64,000 bases of DNA from a bacterium HR25 (GCA_002898615.1 BEIB01000001.1:1-64000); one strand, 5' to 3'. Positions 17,373 to 27,558 are shown, numbered from the stretch's first letter. Made by a program: numbers and translations. The notes: generated by a model from the letters alone, not told the origin.

Positions 17373-18652
17373 AGCCCTTCCCCTCCCGGGGGCCGGTAGC
17401 TGGCCACCGCCACCGGCTGCCCCTGGCCGCTCCAGGCAGCGACGGACGTCTCCTGGGCCGGCCTCAGCTCGGCACGGAAGGCGGTCAGGTAGATGGCGGA
17501 GAAGAAGAGCTGCAGGGAGAGGACAGCCAGGAGCAGGGACAGGAAGAGGTGTTCCGGCCCGGCGAGCCCCGGCAGGCCCGGGGGCTGGAGCCCGGGCACC
17601 AGGGCGCCCAGGGCCACGCCGGAGGCCAGGGCCAGGAGGCCGGCCAGGGCCAACCCCCGGGAGACGCGGGCGCGCAGGCAGGCCCTGGTGACCCAGTCCG
17701 GCCGGGTGAAGCGGTGGACGGCGCCGTAAAGGTTCAGCGAGAGGCCGAAGACGCTGGCCTGGAGGCCGGCCAGGCACAGCGCCGTGAGCAGGACGAGCCC
17801 CGTCCCGGCCGGGGCCAGGACGCCGCCCAGATGGAGGGAGAGCAGGGAGGCCCCCAGACCCAGGAGGGCCGTCCCGGGCAGCATGAACAGGACGGTGGGG
17901 TTGTAAAGGACCAGCATCCGCAGGACGGTCTGGAGGATGTAGAAGCCGTCCCGCAGGCCGTTGAGCTTGGCCTGGCCAATGCGGGGGCCGTAATGGACCG
18001 GCACCTCCAGGGTGCGGAGGGCCATGCGAGTCCCCTTGATGATGATCTCCGCTTCCAGACCGAAGCCGTTGGCCTGGAGCTGCATGGCGTTGAGAAGGGA
18101 GCGGCGACAGCCGTAGAGGCCGGTGAGGGGATCACACAGGCGAGAGCCGTAGAGGAGGCGGAGGAGGGCGCGAAAGAGGGCGTTGCCCAGGCGGTTGAAG
18201 AGAGGGATATGCTCCCTGCCGCGTGCCCGCGTGGCCAGTACCAGCTCGCCCTCTCGCAGCGCCCTGACCAGATGGGGGATCGCCTCCGGCGGGTAGGTGG
18301 CGTCGGCGTCTATGACGATGACGTTATCGCCTCTGGCCACCTCCAGGCCGCTGCGGACGGCGGCGCCCTTGCCGCGATTCACGGGATGGCGGACGGTGTG
18401 GCAGGGGAAGCGGCCGGCCGCGGTCGCTGTGCCGTCGGTGGAGCCGTCGTCCACCACGATGACCTCGCAAGAGGAGAGGTCGATGACCTGGAAGAGCCTC
18501 TCCAACACCAGGGGCAGGCCCGCCTCCTCGTTGTAGGCGGGGACGATGATGGAGGTGAGCGGCGCCGCCTGGCCCGGCAGGCCGGAGCTCCCCAGGGCGA
18601 AAGTCGAATGTCCATTGTCGCCGGTCTGGCCGATGACGCTCGTTGGCCTCAT
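17369..18652 (-). CDS. GT2 glycosyltransferase, dolichyl-phosphate mannosyltransferase-like, with membrane helices
   Basis: Protein of 427 aa. The catalytic GT-A domain is at about 30-250: SIIVPAYNEE, VVDDGSTDGT, the NRGKGAAVR loop and the DxD motif VIDADAT. Several hydrophobic helices follow (about 250-390), as in polyprenyl-phosphate glycosyltransferases that charge a lipid carrier with a sugar. GGGAGGACC precedes the ATG at 18652, which overlaps the DUF4012 stop by four bases. Confidence 0.86.
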   Translation of the reverse strand: MRPTSVIGQTGDNGHSTFALGSSGLPGQAAPLTSIIVPAYNEEAGLPLVLERLFQVIDLSSCEVIVVDDGSTDGTATAAGRFPCHTVRHPVNRGKGAAVRSGLEVARGDNVIVIDADATYPPEAIPHLVRALREGELVLATRARGREHIPLFNRLGNALFRALLRLLYGSRLCDPLTGLYGCRRSLLNAMQLQANGFGLEAEIIIKGTRMALRTLEVPVHYGPRIGQAKLNGLRDGFYILQTVLRMLVLYNPTVLFMLPGTALLGLGASLLSLHLGGVLAPAGTGLVLLTALCLAGLQASVFGLSLNLYGAVHRFTRPDWVTRACLRARVSRGLALAGLLALASGVALGALVPGLQPPGLPGLAGPEHLFLSLLLAVLSLQLFFSAIYLTAFRAELRPAQETSVAAWSGQGQPVAVASYRPPGGEGL

Positions 18653-20667
18653 GGTCCTCCCCTCCCTTCCCCGGCCCACCTGTAGACGAGGGAGAGCTCA
18701 CGGTCCTTTCTCAGGTCGGTCTCGATCGGCGAGAGGTCTCCGGGCAGCGGCTGACCGTCCAGGGTGGCCCGCCCCTCCCTGGCCCCCGGGGGCGGCTCTA
18801 CCCTCAGCCGCAGGGGGGTGGCCCCCGTGCCTGGCTGCCTCTGGACCAGCAGCCGATAGCTCCTGATGTCGCCTCTCTCTGCCACGGCATCGGGCACCAG
18901 GTAGCTGAAGGTGACCTCTTTCCTCGCCCCCAAGGGGAGGAGGAGGTAGAGACCCAGATGGGCCTTGCCATGCTCCTCCCAGCGGTCTTCCAGGGCCAGC
19001 GGCCCCTCATCGCTCCAGACCTGCACTGCCTGGACGCCGGGAGGCACCAGCAACCGCAGGTAGCTCCCGTACATGCGGAGGGAGCCACCAGCGAGGACGA
19101 CGCTCGCCAGGCGGGAGTCCTGGGCGGCGGCCCAGGCGGGAAAATCGTTGACATAAGTCAGACGCAGGGTATGCAGAGCGTTGCCCTGGCCGTCCAGCCG
19201 CACTGTCAGATCGAGGCGGCTGCGGAGGGCCAGGTTGAGCTTGGTGCTGCGCACGCTGGCGTCGGCCACCATCAGATAGTCGCCATCCTGATGGCGCACT
19301 TCGCCGGCCAGGCCGAGACGCACCAGCGCCTCCTGGATGTGGGGGTGGTCGGAGTATGCGAGGAGCGCCTTCTCGTCCCTGAGCTGACGCAGCGCTCGCA
19401 GGAGGTCTCCCCACCGGGATGGCCCTGTCTGCATCAGGCGGCCGATGATGGCCCGCGCCAGCCAGGCCACGAAGTCGTAGCGATGGGTCTCCCAGGGACG
19501 GGGGGCCTCTGGGTGAGTGAGCAAAAGGGTGACAGGGACGACGTTGCCGGCGTCCACGGTGACGTCGTAGCGGTCCACCCTGACGGGCCCCAGCGCCGCG
19601 AGGAGTCGCTCCAGGGTCTGGAAGTTGACGCCTAGGACGCCGTCTAGAGGACGCTCGTCGCCGCTCTGCAGGCGATAGAGCTGGACGGCGTTCCGGGCGG
19701 CGGTGGGAAAGTCCGGCCACCAGGCCACCGCCCCCAGTCCCATGGGCCAGTCCCGCAGCAGGTAGTCCTTCAGGGGGCGAGGCGGCTCCACGTAGCCGCC
19801 GGCCTGCTTCCAGGGCAGATATATGGAGTCCGAGGGAGCGAAAAAGACCTCTCGGGGCCGCCCTCCTTCCACCTCCAGCAGGCCGAAGACCAGGACGAAG
19901 CCTCCCGCCGGGAGGGCCTCTGTGCTGTCCATGCCCAAAACGAGGTAACGTTGCTGCCCCTGGTATCCCAGGAGGGCGGGCAGGTGCGGCCGGGCCGTCC
20001 GGTAGTCGGCCAGGAGAGAGCGCACCTCGGGCAGGCGCCGGTCCAGCTCGGCCAGGGCGTGGCCCAGCGGCGGGAGAAGCCCTTCTCCGGACAGCTCCTG
20101 GCGCCGGGCCTCCATGCGGGTAAGGGCCTCCTCCATCCTGGTGGCGTGGGGGTCCACTGCTGCCAGCAGGGCCGGCAGCCTCTCGGAGAGGGAGCCATCC
20201 CCCTGGAGGGCGGCGGTCTCGGCCAGGGCGGCGGCCGCCTCCCGGCCCACGGCCGCGGCGTCGGCTCCCAGGTGGGCCAGGGCGATGGCGGCCCTGGTCT
20301 GGCGGCCCCACCAGGGGACATGGCTGGCCAGGCGGAGGAGGGGGTCGCCCTCCATGGCAGCAGAGGCGCGATGGAGCCGGGCCTGGGTGGTCGCCAGCCT
20401 CGCCTCCAGGCGGACCAGTTCGTCCGGGCTGGCCGACAGCCCCCGTTCCGTCAGTGCGTCCAGAGAGAGGGCCAGCTCACTCTGGCTGGCCCTGAGATCG
20501 TCGTAGATCCGGAGGTAGCGGTAGCCCTCCACCGGGAGGGGGGAGACCAGGGCGATGGCTACCAGGGCCAGCAGCCAGCGTCGGGGGTGCACCCTCGGCC
20601 TCTCCCGAGGGGCAGGGGCCGCGGCCCGTGCCCCTCTGCCTCTCTGCCCTGGCCCCCCTTCCCCCAT
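18649..20667 (-). CDS. DUF4012-domain membrane-anchored protein
   Basis: Protein of 672 aa with one N-terminal transmembrane helix (about 29-47), a helical region with many Ala/Arg/Glu, then the DUF4012 core starting near QQRYLVLGMDSTEALPAGGF. DUF4012 proteins are often in exopolysaccharide clusters of Chloroflexota and Actinobacteria, and their biochemical role is not settled. The bulk of the protein should lie outside the membrane. It starts the chain of 4-nt overlaps running to 12621. Confidence 0.82.
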   Translation of the reverse strand: MGEGGPGQRGRGARAAAPAPRERPRVHPRRWLLALVAIALVSPLPVEGYRYLRIYDDLRASQSELALSLDALTERGLSASPDELVRLEARLATTQARLHRASAAMEGDPLLRLASHVPWWGRQTRAAIALAHLGADAAAVGREAAAALAETAALQGDGSLSERLPALLAAVDPHATRMEEALTRMEARRQELSGEGLLPPLGHALAELDRRLPEVRSLLADYRTARPHLPALLGYQGQQRYLVLGMDSTEALPAGGFVLVFGLLEVEGGRPREVFFAPSDSIYLPWKQAGGYVEPPRPLKDYLLRDWPMGLGAVAWWPDFPTAARNAVQLYRLQSGDERPLDGVLGVNFQTLERLLAALGPVRVDRYDVTVDAGNVVPVTLLLTHPEAPRPWETHRYDFVAWLARAIIGRLMQTGPSRWGDLLRALRQLRDEKALLAYSDHPHIQEALVRLGLAGEVRHQDGDYLMVADASVRSTKLNLALRSRLDLTVRLDGQGNALHTLRLTYVNDFPAWAAAQDSRLASVVLAGGSLRMYGSYLRLLVPPGVQAVQVWSDEGPLALEDRWEEHGKAHLGLYLLLPLGARKEVTFSYLVPDAVAERGDIRSYRLLVQRQPGTGATPLRLRVEPPPGAREGRATLDGQPLPGDLSPIETDLRKDRELSLVYRWAGEGRGGP

Positions 20668-20682
20668 CTTCGCCCCCGGGCG

Positions 20683-21414
20683 CTACTTGATGCGGGACAG
20701 GATGAAGACCGCTCCCATCGCCAGGGAGAGCAGCGCTGCCGCCCCGATGGCGTTGAGGGCGGCCACGGGCAGGGGCAGGCCGGCGGGGCCTCCCTCCTGA
20801 CCGGCAGGGGATGTCGGCTGCCCGGCGCCTTCGCCGATGGCTGGCCCCGGTGGCTGCTCAGCCGGCGGTGCCTGGCCCTCGCCATTGGGGGGAGAGGGGC
20901 CTACCGCCGGGCCCTCGCTGGGGGGCTGGCCGGCCCCTTCCTCCATCTCCGGCCCCCGGGTGCCGTCCTGGCCGGTGGTGGGCAGCCGTGCCGCCCCCAC
21001 CTGCGAGTCGGGATCCTGCACCTGCACCTGGGTCTGACCGGCGGCTGGTGAGGACTGGCAGCGGACAGTGATGGTGCCGGCCTTCGTCCCGGCGAAGAGG
21101 CGGAAGCGGGCCCCGCCGTCAGCGCCGGTCGTGGTCTGGCCGGGGGCCAGGCTGGCGCCGTTCTCCGTGCCCGCTGCCAGGCGACAGGTGATGGCGGCGT
21201 CGGCGACGGGCCTCGCCTGCGGGTCCAGGACCCGCACGGTGAGGTCGGTCGTGCCCCCCGTGAGCAGGTTACCCTCCTCCGGCAGGATGACGATGGTGCT
21301 GCCTGGCGGCGGGTACTGGGCTGCAGCCGGCCGCTCGAGGGCCAGCAGCCAGGCGAGGCCGAGGGCCACCACCAGGGACAGCGCCAGGAGCCTGCCTGCA
21401 GTAGCGCGACGCAT
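20683..21414 (-). CDS. Surface protein with Ig-like domain, Pro/Gly linker and C-terminal membrane anchor
   Basis: Protein of 243 aa. A signal peptide (about 1-32) ends in PAAAQ. A bacterial Ig-like beta domain follows at about 38-135 (GGTTDLTVRVLDPQARPVAD, then GGARFRLFAGTKAGT). Next comes a low-complexity Pro/Gly/Glu linker (145-210) and a terminal hydrophobic helix with basic tail ILSRIK. The N-out, C-anchored layout fits a cell-surface component. It lies 15 nt upstream of the DUF4012 gene and is probably co-transcribed. Confidence 0.75.
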   Translation of the reverse strand: MRRATAGRLLALSLVVALGLAWLLALERPAAAQYPPPGSTIVILPEEGNLLTGGTTDLTVRVLDPQARPVADAAITCRLAAGTENGASLAPGQTTTGADGGARFRLFAGTKAGTITVRCQSSPAAGQTQVQVQDPDSQVGAARLPTTGQDGTRGPEMEEGAGQPPSEGPAVGPSPPNGEGQAPPAEQPPGPAIGEGAGQPTSPAGQEGGPAGLPLPVAALNAIGAAALLSLAMGAVFILSRIK

Positions 21415-21438
21415 TCCCTCTCCCTCCCTCCAGGTGGG

Positions 21439-21648
21439 CTACAGGGCCAGGGCCACCCTGATGGCCACGGTCACGGTGAAGACCAGCAGCAGCGGCGGGA
21501 CAGCCAGGTCCAGCGCCCGGGCCAGCGCCCGCGCCCGGGCGCTGCTGCTGGAGGAGGCAACCTCCCTGACCACCAGAGAGGCGACGAGCCCGAGCACCGT
21601 CACCAGGCTCAGCGGAGAAAGCAGGGCTATGGCATTCCCCATGTCCAT
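21439..21648 (-). CDS. Small two-helix membrane protein
   Basis: About 69 aa with two hydrophobic helices separated by a Ser/Ala/Arg-rich loop. No family is recognised. The ATG at 21648 was chosen; a GTG at 21657 and an ATG at 21642 are alternatives. It lies directly upstream of the Ig-like surface protein and could be the first gene of the polysaccharide operon. The region upstream carries a motif also found before the gene at 27611-28132. Confidence 0.5.
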   Translation of the reverse strand: MDMGNAIALLSPLSLVTVLGLVASLVVREVASSSSSARARALARALDLAVPPLLLVFTVTVAIRVALAL

Positions 21649-21727
21649 CCCCACCACCCTGGCACCGCCATCATCCCTGTGAGACCTCCCCGGGCGCGGC
21701 CCGCCCTCCTTCTCAGACCTGACACGC

Positions 21728-21747
21728 CCAAGATAGGGGCCTCTCCG
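21728..21747 (-). promoter_or_regulatory. GC-rich motif shared with 28167-28186
   Basis: On the - strand this reads CGGAGAGGCCCCTATCTTGG; 16 of its 20 bases match the element at 28167-28186. Both lie upstream of - strand genes for exported or membrane proteins. The TATCTT part could act as a -10. Function is inferred only from recurrence. Confidence 0.3.
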
Positions 21748-21793
21748 GGGGGTGGGTATCGCCTTATGCGTCAGGAGGTCTAGTCATTGCGGC

Positions 21794-23170
21794 CTAGGCA
21801 CCCTGGCCATGCTCCGGGCGCCGGACGGGCAGGGCCGGGCGGCGCGCCTGGGCATCGGCCGGAGGGGCTAGGGGTCTGCTCTCTCCGTCCCGACGGCGCT
21901 CCAGGCGCAGGGCCGCCCCCAGCGCCAGTAGCTGGGCCACGCCGTGGGCTACGCCGGCCCCGGCCAGACCCAGCGCGGGCAACAGGAGGGCACTCAACCC
22001 CAGGACGGAGGCCGCCAGCAGGGCGGCCAGGGTGGTCAGGGCCGGGAGGCGCCGGGAGACCTTCCAGCGTCCCAGGTGGACGTTGACTACAGCGGCGGGG
22101 AGGGCAGAGAGCCCCATGGCCCGGAGGAGAGGCGCGCCGTGAGCGGCGTAGTCGGTGCCGAAGGGGAGGAGCACCGCCTCACCCAGGATGACGAAGAGGA
22201 GAGCGCCCAGCGACGCTACTGCCAGGCCTGCCAGGAGGGCGCGGCGAGAGAGGGCGCCCAGGGCGGCGGGATCGTGGGAGCCCTCGGCGAAGAGGGAAAG
22301 CCCCAGATGGAAGGAGGCCGAGGTCAGAAGATAGCCCAGGAACCAGGGGACGTAGAAGTAGCCCGCCTCTGTCGCCCCCAGGAGTCCCACCACCAGCAAG
22401 GGCAGGGCCAGGGCGGGGGCCATCAGGAGGCCGTCCGCCACCCAGACGCCCACGGAGAAAGGGAGCATTCGGCGCAGGGTGGCCAGCTCCAGCGTCCAGC
22501 CGGGACGGTAGCCGGGCAGGCCCCTCGCCAGCATGACCAGGCCGGCCCCGGCGCCGGCGAGGGTGGCCAGCCCGCTGGCAGCTATGGCGCCGAAGCCGGT
22601 GAAGTGGGCCAGCATAAGGGCCAGGGCTATACGGCCCACCTGCACCAGGGCGGCCTGGGCGACGATGAGCTGGGCCTGACGAAGGGCCAGGAAGGCCAGT
22701 CGCTGCACTGTCGTCAGGGCGGTGGCGATGGCGAAGGCCAGAAAGGCCACGAGATAGAGAGGATCGCCCCGCAGAAAGGCCAGCCGCGGCGTCCACAGCG
22801 GGGCGCCCAAGGCGAAGGAGAGGGCCAGCGCCAGGGCGACCAGGGAGCTGGCCGTCAGGGCCACGTTCACGAGGCGGGCGCGTCGGGTGGAGAGGGGGAG
22901 GAAGCGGACGAGACCCTGGCCCAGCCCCAGGTGGGCCAGTACACCCATGAGGGAGAGGGCGGAGAGGGCAGCGGAGGCGATGCCCACCTCCTCGGCGCTG
23001 TAGAGCTGGGCCGCCAGCAGCCAGAAGCCGAGGCCCAGCAGCGAGCTGGCGGCGGCGTCCACCCAGAGAAGGAAGGCGTTGATGTAGAGGGGCGCGCCCA
23101 GCACATGGAGCGCCCTTCTGACCAGCCAGACCAGGGTGGGCGCTCCGCCGGTCGTCCTCCCAGGTGACAT
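21794..23170 (-). CDS. Oligosaccharide flippase-like membrane protein (MOP superfamily)
   Basis: Protein of 458 aa with about 12-14 transmembrane helices, typical of polysaccharide flippases (Wzx/MATE-like) that move lipid-linked glycans across the membrane. The N-terminal LLWVDAAASSLLGLGFWLLAA and following LYSAEEVGIASA segment is characteristic. The ATG at 23170 has GGGGAGAGG just upstream; longer in-frame starts (23194, 23263) lack one. A basic, Pro-rich tail follows the last helix. It probably exports the glycan made by the neighbouring glycosyltransferases. Confidence 0.82.
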   Translation of the reverse strand: MSPGRTTGGAPTLVWLVRRALHVLGAPLYINAFLLWVDAAASSLLGLGFWLLAAQLYSAEEVGIASAALSALSLMGVLAHLGLGQGLVRFLPLSTRRARLVNVALTASSLVALALALSFALGAPLWTPRLAFLRGDPLYLVAFLAFAIATALTTVQRLAFLALRQAQLIVAQAALVQVGRIALALMLAHFTGFGAIAASGLATLAGAGAGLVMLARGLPGYRPGWTLELATLRRMLPFSVGVWVADGLLMAPALALPLLVVGLLGATEAGYFYVPWFLGYLLTSASFHLGLSLFAEGSHDPAALGALSRRALLAGLAVASLGALLFVILGEAVLLPFGTDYAAHGAPLLRAMGLSALPAAVVNVHLGRWKVSRRLPALTTLAALLAASVLGLSALLLPALGLAGAGVAHGVAQLLALGAALRLERRRDGESRPLAPPADAQARRPALPVRRPEHGQGA

Positions 23171-23248
23171 CGAGGCCTCTCCCCGGCTGGACATTAGCGA
23201 GTTGCCAGGCACGGGGCATCGGCGGGAGCGTGGCCGGAGGATGACGGA

Positions 23249-23272
23249 ACGGCCGGGGACCACCCCGGCCGT
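23249..23272 (-). terminator. Hairpin downstream of the DUF1616 gene
   Basis: Perfect 10-bp GC stem (23249-23258 with 23263-23272) and a 4-nt loop, located 17 nt after the DUF1616 stop and before the flippase start. It has no T-tract. Confidence 0.55.
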
Positions 23273-23289
23273 AGCGGGGAAGGGGTGCT

Positions 23290-24165
23290 CTACCGTCCGG
23301 CTACTGGGGCGGTGGCCGTACTTACGTCCAGGGTGAGCTGGAGGCGGCGGTAGGGGGCATCCCCATCAGTCCCCTCACGGTGGAGGAGAAGCTCCACCCT
23401 CTGGACGCCAGGGCGCTCCAGGGTGAGGATCAGGGTGCCCTGCCAGCGGGTCCCGTCCGCGAGCTCAGGTGTGCGCAGGGAGGCCAGCGTCTCGCCCCCC
23501 AGCCGGGCCTCGATACGGTAGACTATGCTCTTCCCCTCGTAATTGCCCACGCCCACGAGGAGCTCCAGGGGTTCGCCGGCCCTCGCTTCGCTGGGGTAGT
23601 AGGCGGCCTCGCCGGTGGGGCCCAGCATGTAGAACTCGGTGAAGCGAGCGCCTGTCGTCTGCTGGCGGGCGGTCACGTAGGCGCCGGCGGCCATGGCGAC
23701 CACGGCCAGCAGGAGGGCGGCCGTCAGCCCCCAGCGGGCGAGAGAGCTGCCCGGGGCCAGGGAGGCGAGCGAGGGCATGGCGAAGGCCTCCCCCTCGTCC
23801 AGGGCGAGCCGGCGGAGGAGGCTCACGCCAGTCCCCAGGAGGACGAGAGCGACGGCCGCTGCCACCAGTGGGCTCGTCCGCACTCCCCACGGGGAGTAAT
23901 TGAGGGCCAGGGCCAGCAGGGGGACGGTGGCCAGGCTGAGGCCAGCGGCCAGAGCCAGCCTCTCCAGTGGCCCCAGGTCTCGCCGTCGGGGGAAGAGGGC
24001 TGCCGTCAGGGCGTACCCGGGCACCAGGAGGACGAAGAGCAGGGCGAGGCTGGCCCGGGCCGGGTGGCCATCGGGTAGCAGCAACGCCACCGGCGCCAGG
24101 GCCACCGCTGCCGCCGCCGTCAGCACCAGGTCCAGGTTCCTGGCCAGCGCTCCTCCCCTCCTCAC
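23290..24165 (-). CDS. DUF1616 membrane protein
   Basis: Protein of 291 aa. Four hydrophobic helices at the N-terminal side carry the family landmarks LVPGYALTAALFPRR, ERLALAAGLSLA and LALNYSPWGVR. Another helix near 145-165 is followed by an extracytoplasmic beta-rich domain of about 120 residues. DUF1616 proteins are common near glycan-synthesis genes in archaea and Chloroflexota, with unknown function. GAGGAGGGG precedes the ATG. Confidence 0.82.
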   Translation of the reverse strand: MRRGGALARNLDLVLTAAAAVALAPVALLLPDGHPARASLALLFVLLVPGYALTAALFPRRRDLGPLERLALAAGLSLATVPLLALALNYSPWGVRTSPLVAAAVALVLLGTGVSLLRRLALDEGEAFAMPSLASLAPGSSLARWGLTAALLLAVVAMAAGAYVTARQQTTGARFTEFYMLGPTGEAAYYPSEARAGEPLELLVGVGNYEGKSIVYRIEARLGGETLASLRTPELADGTRWQGTLILTLERPGVQRVELLLHREGTDGDAPYRRLQLTLDVSTATAPVAGR

Positions 24166-24396
24166 CTCTCGGCTCTCCTCGCCAGGGGGCTGGACGTCTG
24201 GCCAGGCGACCCCTGGAGGTCTCGTACTATCTTATCACCTGCTGGCGCCGGCACGACCGACGACGCCCTAGGCCAACGCAGCAGCGCTCATCAGCGGTAG
24301 CACCGGCCGCTTGTGACGCTCCGGCCGATGGCGCGCCGTCCTCTCCCTCCTAGACTCGTCCCTATAGCTGGTCGTCCTCGTGCAAGGAGGTCAGAA
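24166..24396. promoter_or_regulatory. Divergent intergenic region
   Basis: This 231-nt spacer separates the divergent DUF1616 and Asp-box/thrombospondin genes and should hold both promoters. Its only AT-rich core is at about 24225-24240 (GTACTATCTTATCACC), which could supply a -10 in either direction. A strong AAGGAGGT Shine-Dalgarno at 24385-24392 serves the + strand gene. Confidence 0.4.
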
Positions 24397-27300
24397 ATGT
24401 TGTCCGGGCCAGCCCGCCGCCCTTGGGGCCTGCTCCTGGCCGGTGTGCTCCTGGCCGTCCTCACGGCCTTGGCCTTCGGGAGCGATAGCCCCGCTCTGCC
24501 CGGCCTGGGAGGGCCGCGCCTGGCCCAGGCCATCCCGCCCCACTCCCCGGCGCTGGACACCGACGACGATGACGACGATATCCTCGTCAAGGACCGGGAC
24601 AGGGACGGCGTCCCGGACTCCACCGACAACTGCCCCCGCACGGCCAACGCCAGTCAGGAGGACACGGACGGTGACGGTCGGGGCGATGCCTGCGACCCTG
24701 ACCTGGACAATGACGGCGTCCCCAACACGGCCGATAAGCGCCCCGTGCCCGCCGGGCCGGGCGTGCGGGCCCTGGATGCCACCACCACGGACAGCGATGG
24801 CGACGGCGTTCCCGACGCCTCCGATAACTGCCCTTTCGTCCCTAACGCCAGCCAGGAGGACACCGACCGGGACGGCATCGGCGATGCCTGCGACACCGAT
24901 GGCGACAACGACGGCGTCCCCGACAGCAGCGACAACTGCCCCCAGGACCCCAACCCCGACCAGGTCGACAGCGACGGCGATGGCGAGGGTGACGCCTGTG
25001 ACCCAGTGGCCGAGGTCTTCTACGTCAGGAGTACCGACGGCGGTCAGACCTTCGGCAACTACTACAACATCAGCAACGACGGCCTCCACTCCGGCATCGC
25101 CCATGTGGCCGCCAGCGGCGGCGTAGTGCACATCGTCTGGGACAGGGGAGATGAGCCGCGCGAGGTAGTCTACCGGCGCAGCCTGGACGGCGGCGTCTCC
25201 TTCGCCCCCATCTTCAACGCGAGCAGCAACAACGGCGACTCCAGCGAGTCCGACCTGACTGTGGGCGGGAGCGTCCTGCACGTGGTCTGGGAGGAGGACG
25301 TGCTGGACGCCAACGGCAACCCCGACCCCTGCTGCCCGGGAGACGAGGCCTACTACCGCCGCAGCGGCGATGCTGGCCAGACCTTCAGCGCCAGCCGTAA
25401 CCTGAGCCAGACGCCCAACGCCCATTCCCGCGACCCGGATGTGGCCACCAGCGGCAACCTGGTGGGCGTCGTCCACGAGGACCCTACCCCGGGCAACGAT
25501 GACATCTTCTTCGAGCGCAGCACCGACGGCGGCCTCACCTGGTCCACCTTCGTCAACCTGAGCCAGGACGCCGGGCAGTCCGCCGAGCCGGCCATAGACA
25601 TCTCTGGCAATACCGTTCACGTGGTGTGGGAGCACCGCGCCTCCGGGCGCATCGCCTACGTCCGCAGTACCGATGGCGGTGTCACCTGGAGCGCTCCCCT
25701 CCTCCTGCCCGCCGGCGCCGACAGAGCGGCGATAGTGGCGGCCTCCGGCAGTACCGTCCACGTGGTGGCCTGCGGCGGCGGCGAGGTGCGCTACTACCGC
25801 AGCACAGACGGCGGCGCCACCTGGGGCGCTCCCGTCAACCTCTCCAACAACCCCGGCGCCTGCAGCAAGCCCATGGTGGACGTGTTAGGGGACCAGGTCT
25901 ACGTGGTGTGGGAGGACACCACCACCGGCGCCAGCGACGTCTACCTCCGCCGCAGCAGCGACGGCGGCATCACCTTCGCGCCCACTCAGAACCTGAGCAA
26001 CAACGCCGGTGAGTCCTCTGAGCCCTCGGTGGCGGTGGACCCCTCCACCGGGCACGTCTACGTGGTCTGGTACGACTTCACCAGGCCCACGCCACCAGCG
26101 GCGCCCGCCGACGCCGACAGCGATGGCGTGGCCGACCCCTCCGACAACTGCCCTGGCGTGGCCAACCCGGACCAGGCCGACGCGGATGGCGACGGTCAGG
26201 GCGATGCCTGCGACCCGGACGATGACAACGATGGCGTTCCCGACGCCTCCGACAATTGTCCCTTCGCCGCCAATGCTGCACAGACCGACACCGATGGCGA
26301 TGGCCAGGGTGACGCCTGCGATAGCGACGATGACGGCGACGGCGTGGCCGATCCCTTCGACAACTGCCCCCTTGTCCCCAACGCCGGTCAGGAGAACACG
26401 GACGGCGATGGCCAGGGCGACGCCTGCGATGACGACGATGATAACGATGGCATTCCCGACGCCTCCGATCCCTGCCCCCTGCAGTCGGACTGCGACAGCG
26501 ACGGCGTCCCCGACAGCTCCGACAACTGTCGTCTGGCCTTCAACCCGGCACAGCAGGACTCCGACGGTGACGGCACCGGCGACGCCTGTGACACCGACGG
26601 CAACCCTATGCTCGCCTTCGTGGCCGCCGGTCCGGGCGGCGCCACTCTCTACGAGTTCGGCCGCGGCACCACGGGCGAGATATGGTACCGGGCCTGGGAC
26701 GGCACCGCCTGGAGCGCCTGGACGGGCCTGAGTGCGGTGGCCAACAGCCCCCCGACGGTGGCGACCTCTGGCGCTGACCTCTACGTATTCGCTCGGGGGA
26801 GCGACGACGGCCTCTGGTACCGTCGGCTGAGCGGCGGCACCTGGGATGCCTGGACGCCCCTCGGGGGGACGATGCGGGGCGTGCCGGCCGCCGTAGCCAC
26901 CGCTGGCGGTCATATCTACGTCTTCGTGCGGGGCGCCAGCGGCGATATCTGGTACCGTCACTGGGACGGCACCGCCTGGCAGCCCTGGGCCTCCCTGGGC
27001 GGCCTGGCAACGGAATCGCCAGGCGCCTTGGCACTGGACAGCGAGGTCTTCCTCTTCGTCCGGGGGAGCGACGACGGCCTCTGGTACCGTCGGCTGAGTG
27101 GCGCCACCTGGGGCGACTGGGCCTCCCTGGGCGGGCCGGTCAGCAGCGGCCCCCGGCCGGTGGCTCTGGGCAGCGTCGAGGCCGATGTCTTCGCCCGGGG
27201 CACCGACAATGCCGTCTGGTACCGCCACTGGGACGGCACGACCTGGGGCGCCTGGCAGACCCTGGGCGGCAGCCTGCACAGCCCGCCCCAGCCGCTGGCC

Positions 27301-27558
27301 GTTGGCGGGAGCCTCTTCTTGATGGCCCTGGGCACCGGCGATGACCTCTGGTACCGGCAGCTCAGCGGCGGCACGTGGGCGGACTGGCAGCCCCTGGAGG
27401 GACGGCTGACGGCCGCCCCCGCCCTAGTGGCCTTCCAGAGCGGCGCCTTCGTCTTCGGCCGGGGCAGCGAGGGCGACGTCTGGTACCGCCACTGGGATGG
27501 CACGACCTGGGGCGCCTGGCAGCCCCTGGGTGGCCTGGTGACTGCAGGCGTCCCGTGA
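24397..27558 (+). CDS. Large secreted protein: thrombospondin type-3 repeats plus two beta-propellers
   Basis: Protein of 1053 aa with a signal peptide (about 8-47). Calcium-binding thrombospondin type-3 repeats (DxDxDGxxDxxDNC) fill about 60-205. Seven Asp-box motifs follow (205-565), then a second thrombospondin-3 block (568-735) and seven PLL/DUF346-like blades to the end, strictly alternating WYRHWDG and WYRRLSG types. The two propellers match those at 8800-11055, so the thrombospondin blocks look like insertions into a common scaffold. It is likely a Ca-stabilised surface or matrix protein that binds glycans (inference). The start was set by AAGGAGGT five bases upstream. Confidence 0.82.
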   Translation: MLSGPARRPWGLLLAGVLLAVLTALAFGSDSPALPGLGGPRLAQAIPPHSPALDTDDDDDDILVKDRDRDGVPDSTDNCPRTANASQEDTDGDGRGDACDPDLDNDGVPNTADKRPVPAGPGVRALDATTTDSDGDGVPDASDNCPFVPNASQEDTDRDGIGDACDTDGDNDGVPDSSDNCPQDPNPDQVDSDGDGEGDACDPVAEVFYVRSTDGGQTFGNYYNISNDGLHSGIAHVAASGGVVHIVWDRGDEPREVVYRRSLDGGVSFAPIFNASSNNGDSSESDLTVGGSVLHVVWEEDVLDANGNPDPCCPGDEAYYRRSGDAGQTFSASRNLSQTPNAHSRDPDVATSGNLVGVVHEDPTPGNDDIFFERSTDGGLTWSTFVNLSQDAGQSAEPAIDISGNTVHVVWEHRASGRIAYVRSTDGGVTWSAPLLLPAGADRAAIVAASGSTVHVVACGGGEVRYYRSTDGGATWGAPVNLSNNPGACSKPMVDVLGDQVYVVWEDTTTGASDVYLRRSSDGGITFAPTQNLSNNAGESSEPSVAVDPSTGHVYVVWYDFTRPTPPAAPADADSDGVADPSDNCPGVANPDQADADGDGQGDACDPDDDNDGVPDASDNCPFAANAAQTDTDGDGQGDACDSDDDGDGVADPFDNCPLVPNAGQENTDGDGQGDACDDDDDNDGIPDASDPCPLQSDCDSDGVPDSSDNCRLAFNPAQQDSDGDGTGDACDTDGNPMLAFVAAGPGGATLYEFGRGTTGEIWYRAWDGTAWSAWTGLSAVANSPPTVATSGADLYVFARGSDDGLWYRRLSGGTWDAWTPLGGTMRGVPAAVATAGGHIYVFVRGASGDIWYRHWDGTAWQPWASLGGLATESPGALALDSEVFLFVRGSDDGLWYRRLSGATWGDWASLGGPVSSGPRPVALGSVEADVFARGTDNAVWYRHWDGTTWGAWQTLGGSLHSPPQPLAVGGSLFLMALGTGDDLWYRQLSGGTWADWQPLEGRLTAAPALVAFQSGAFVFGRGSEGDVWYRHWDGTTWGAWQPLGGLVTAGVP

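Noticed and set aside
18643..19635. Long + strand frames opposite the DUF4012 gene and elsewhere in 12-24 kb
   Set aside because: They mirror the codon bias of the real - strand genes and contain no motifs.
24560..27540. Regularly spaced repeats that could suggest a CRISPR array or tandem repeat
   Set aside because: They are in-frame coding repeats (thrombospondin-3, Asp-box, propeller blades) with varied spacing and no conserved spacer pattern.
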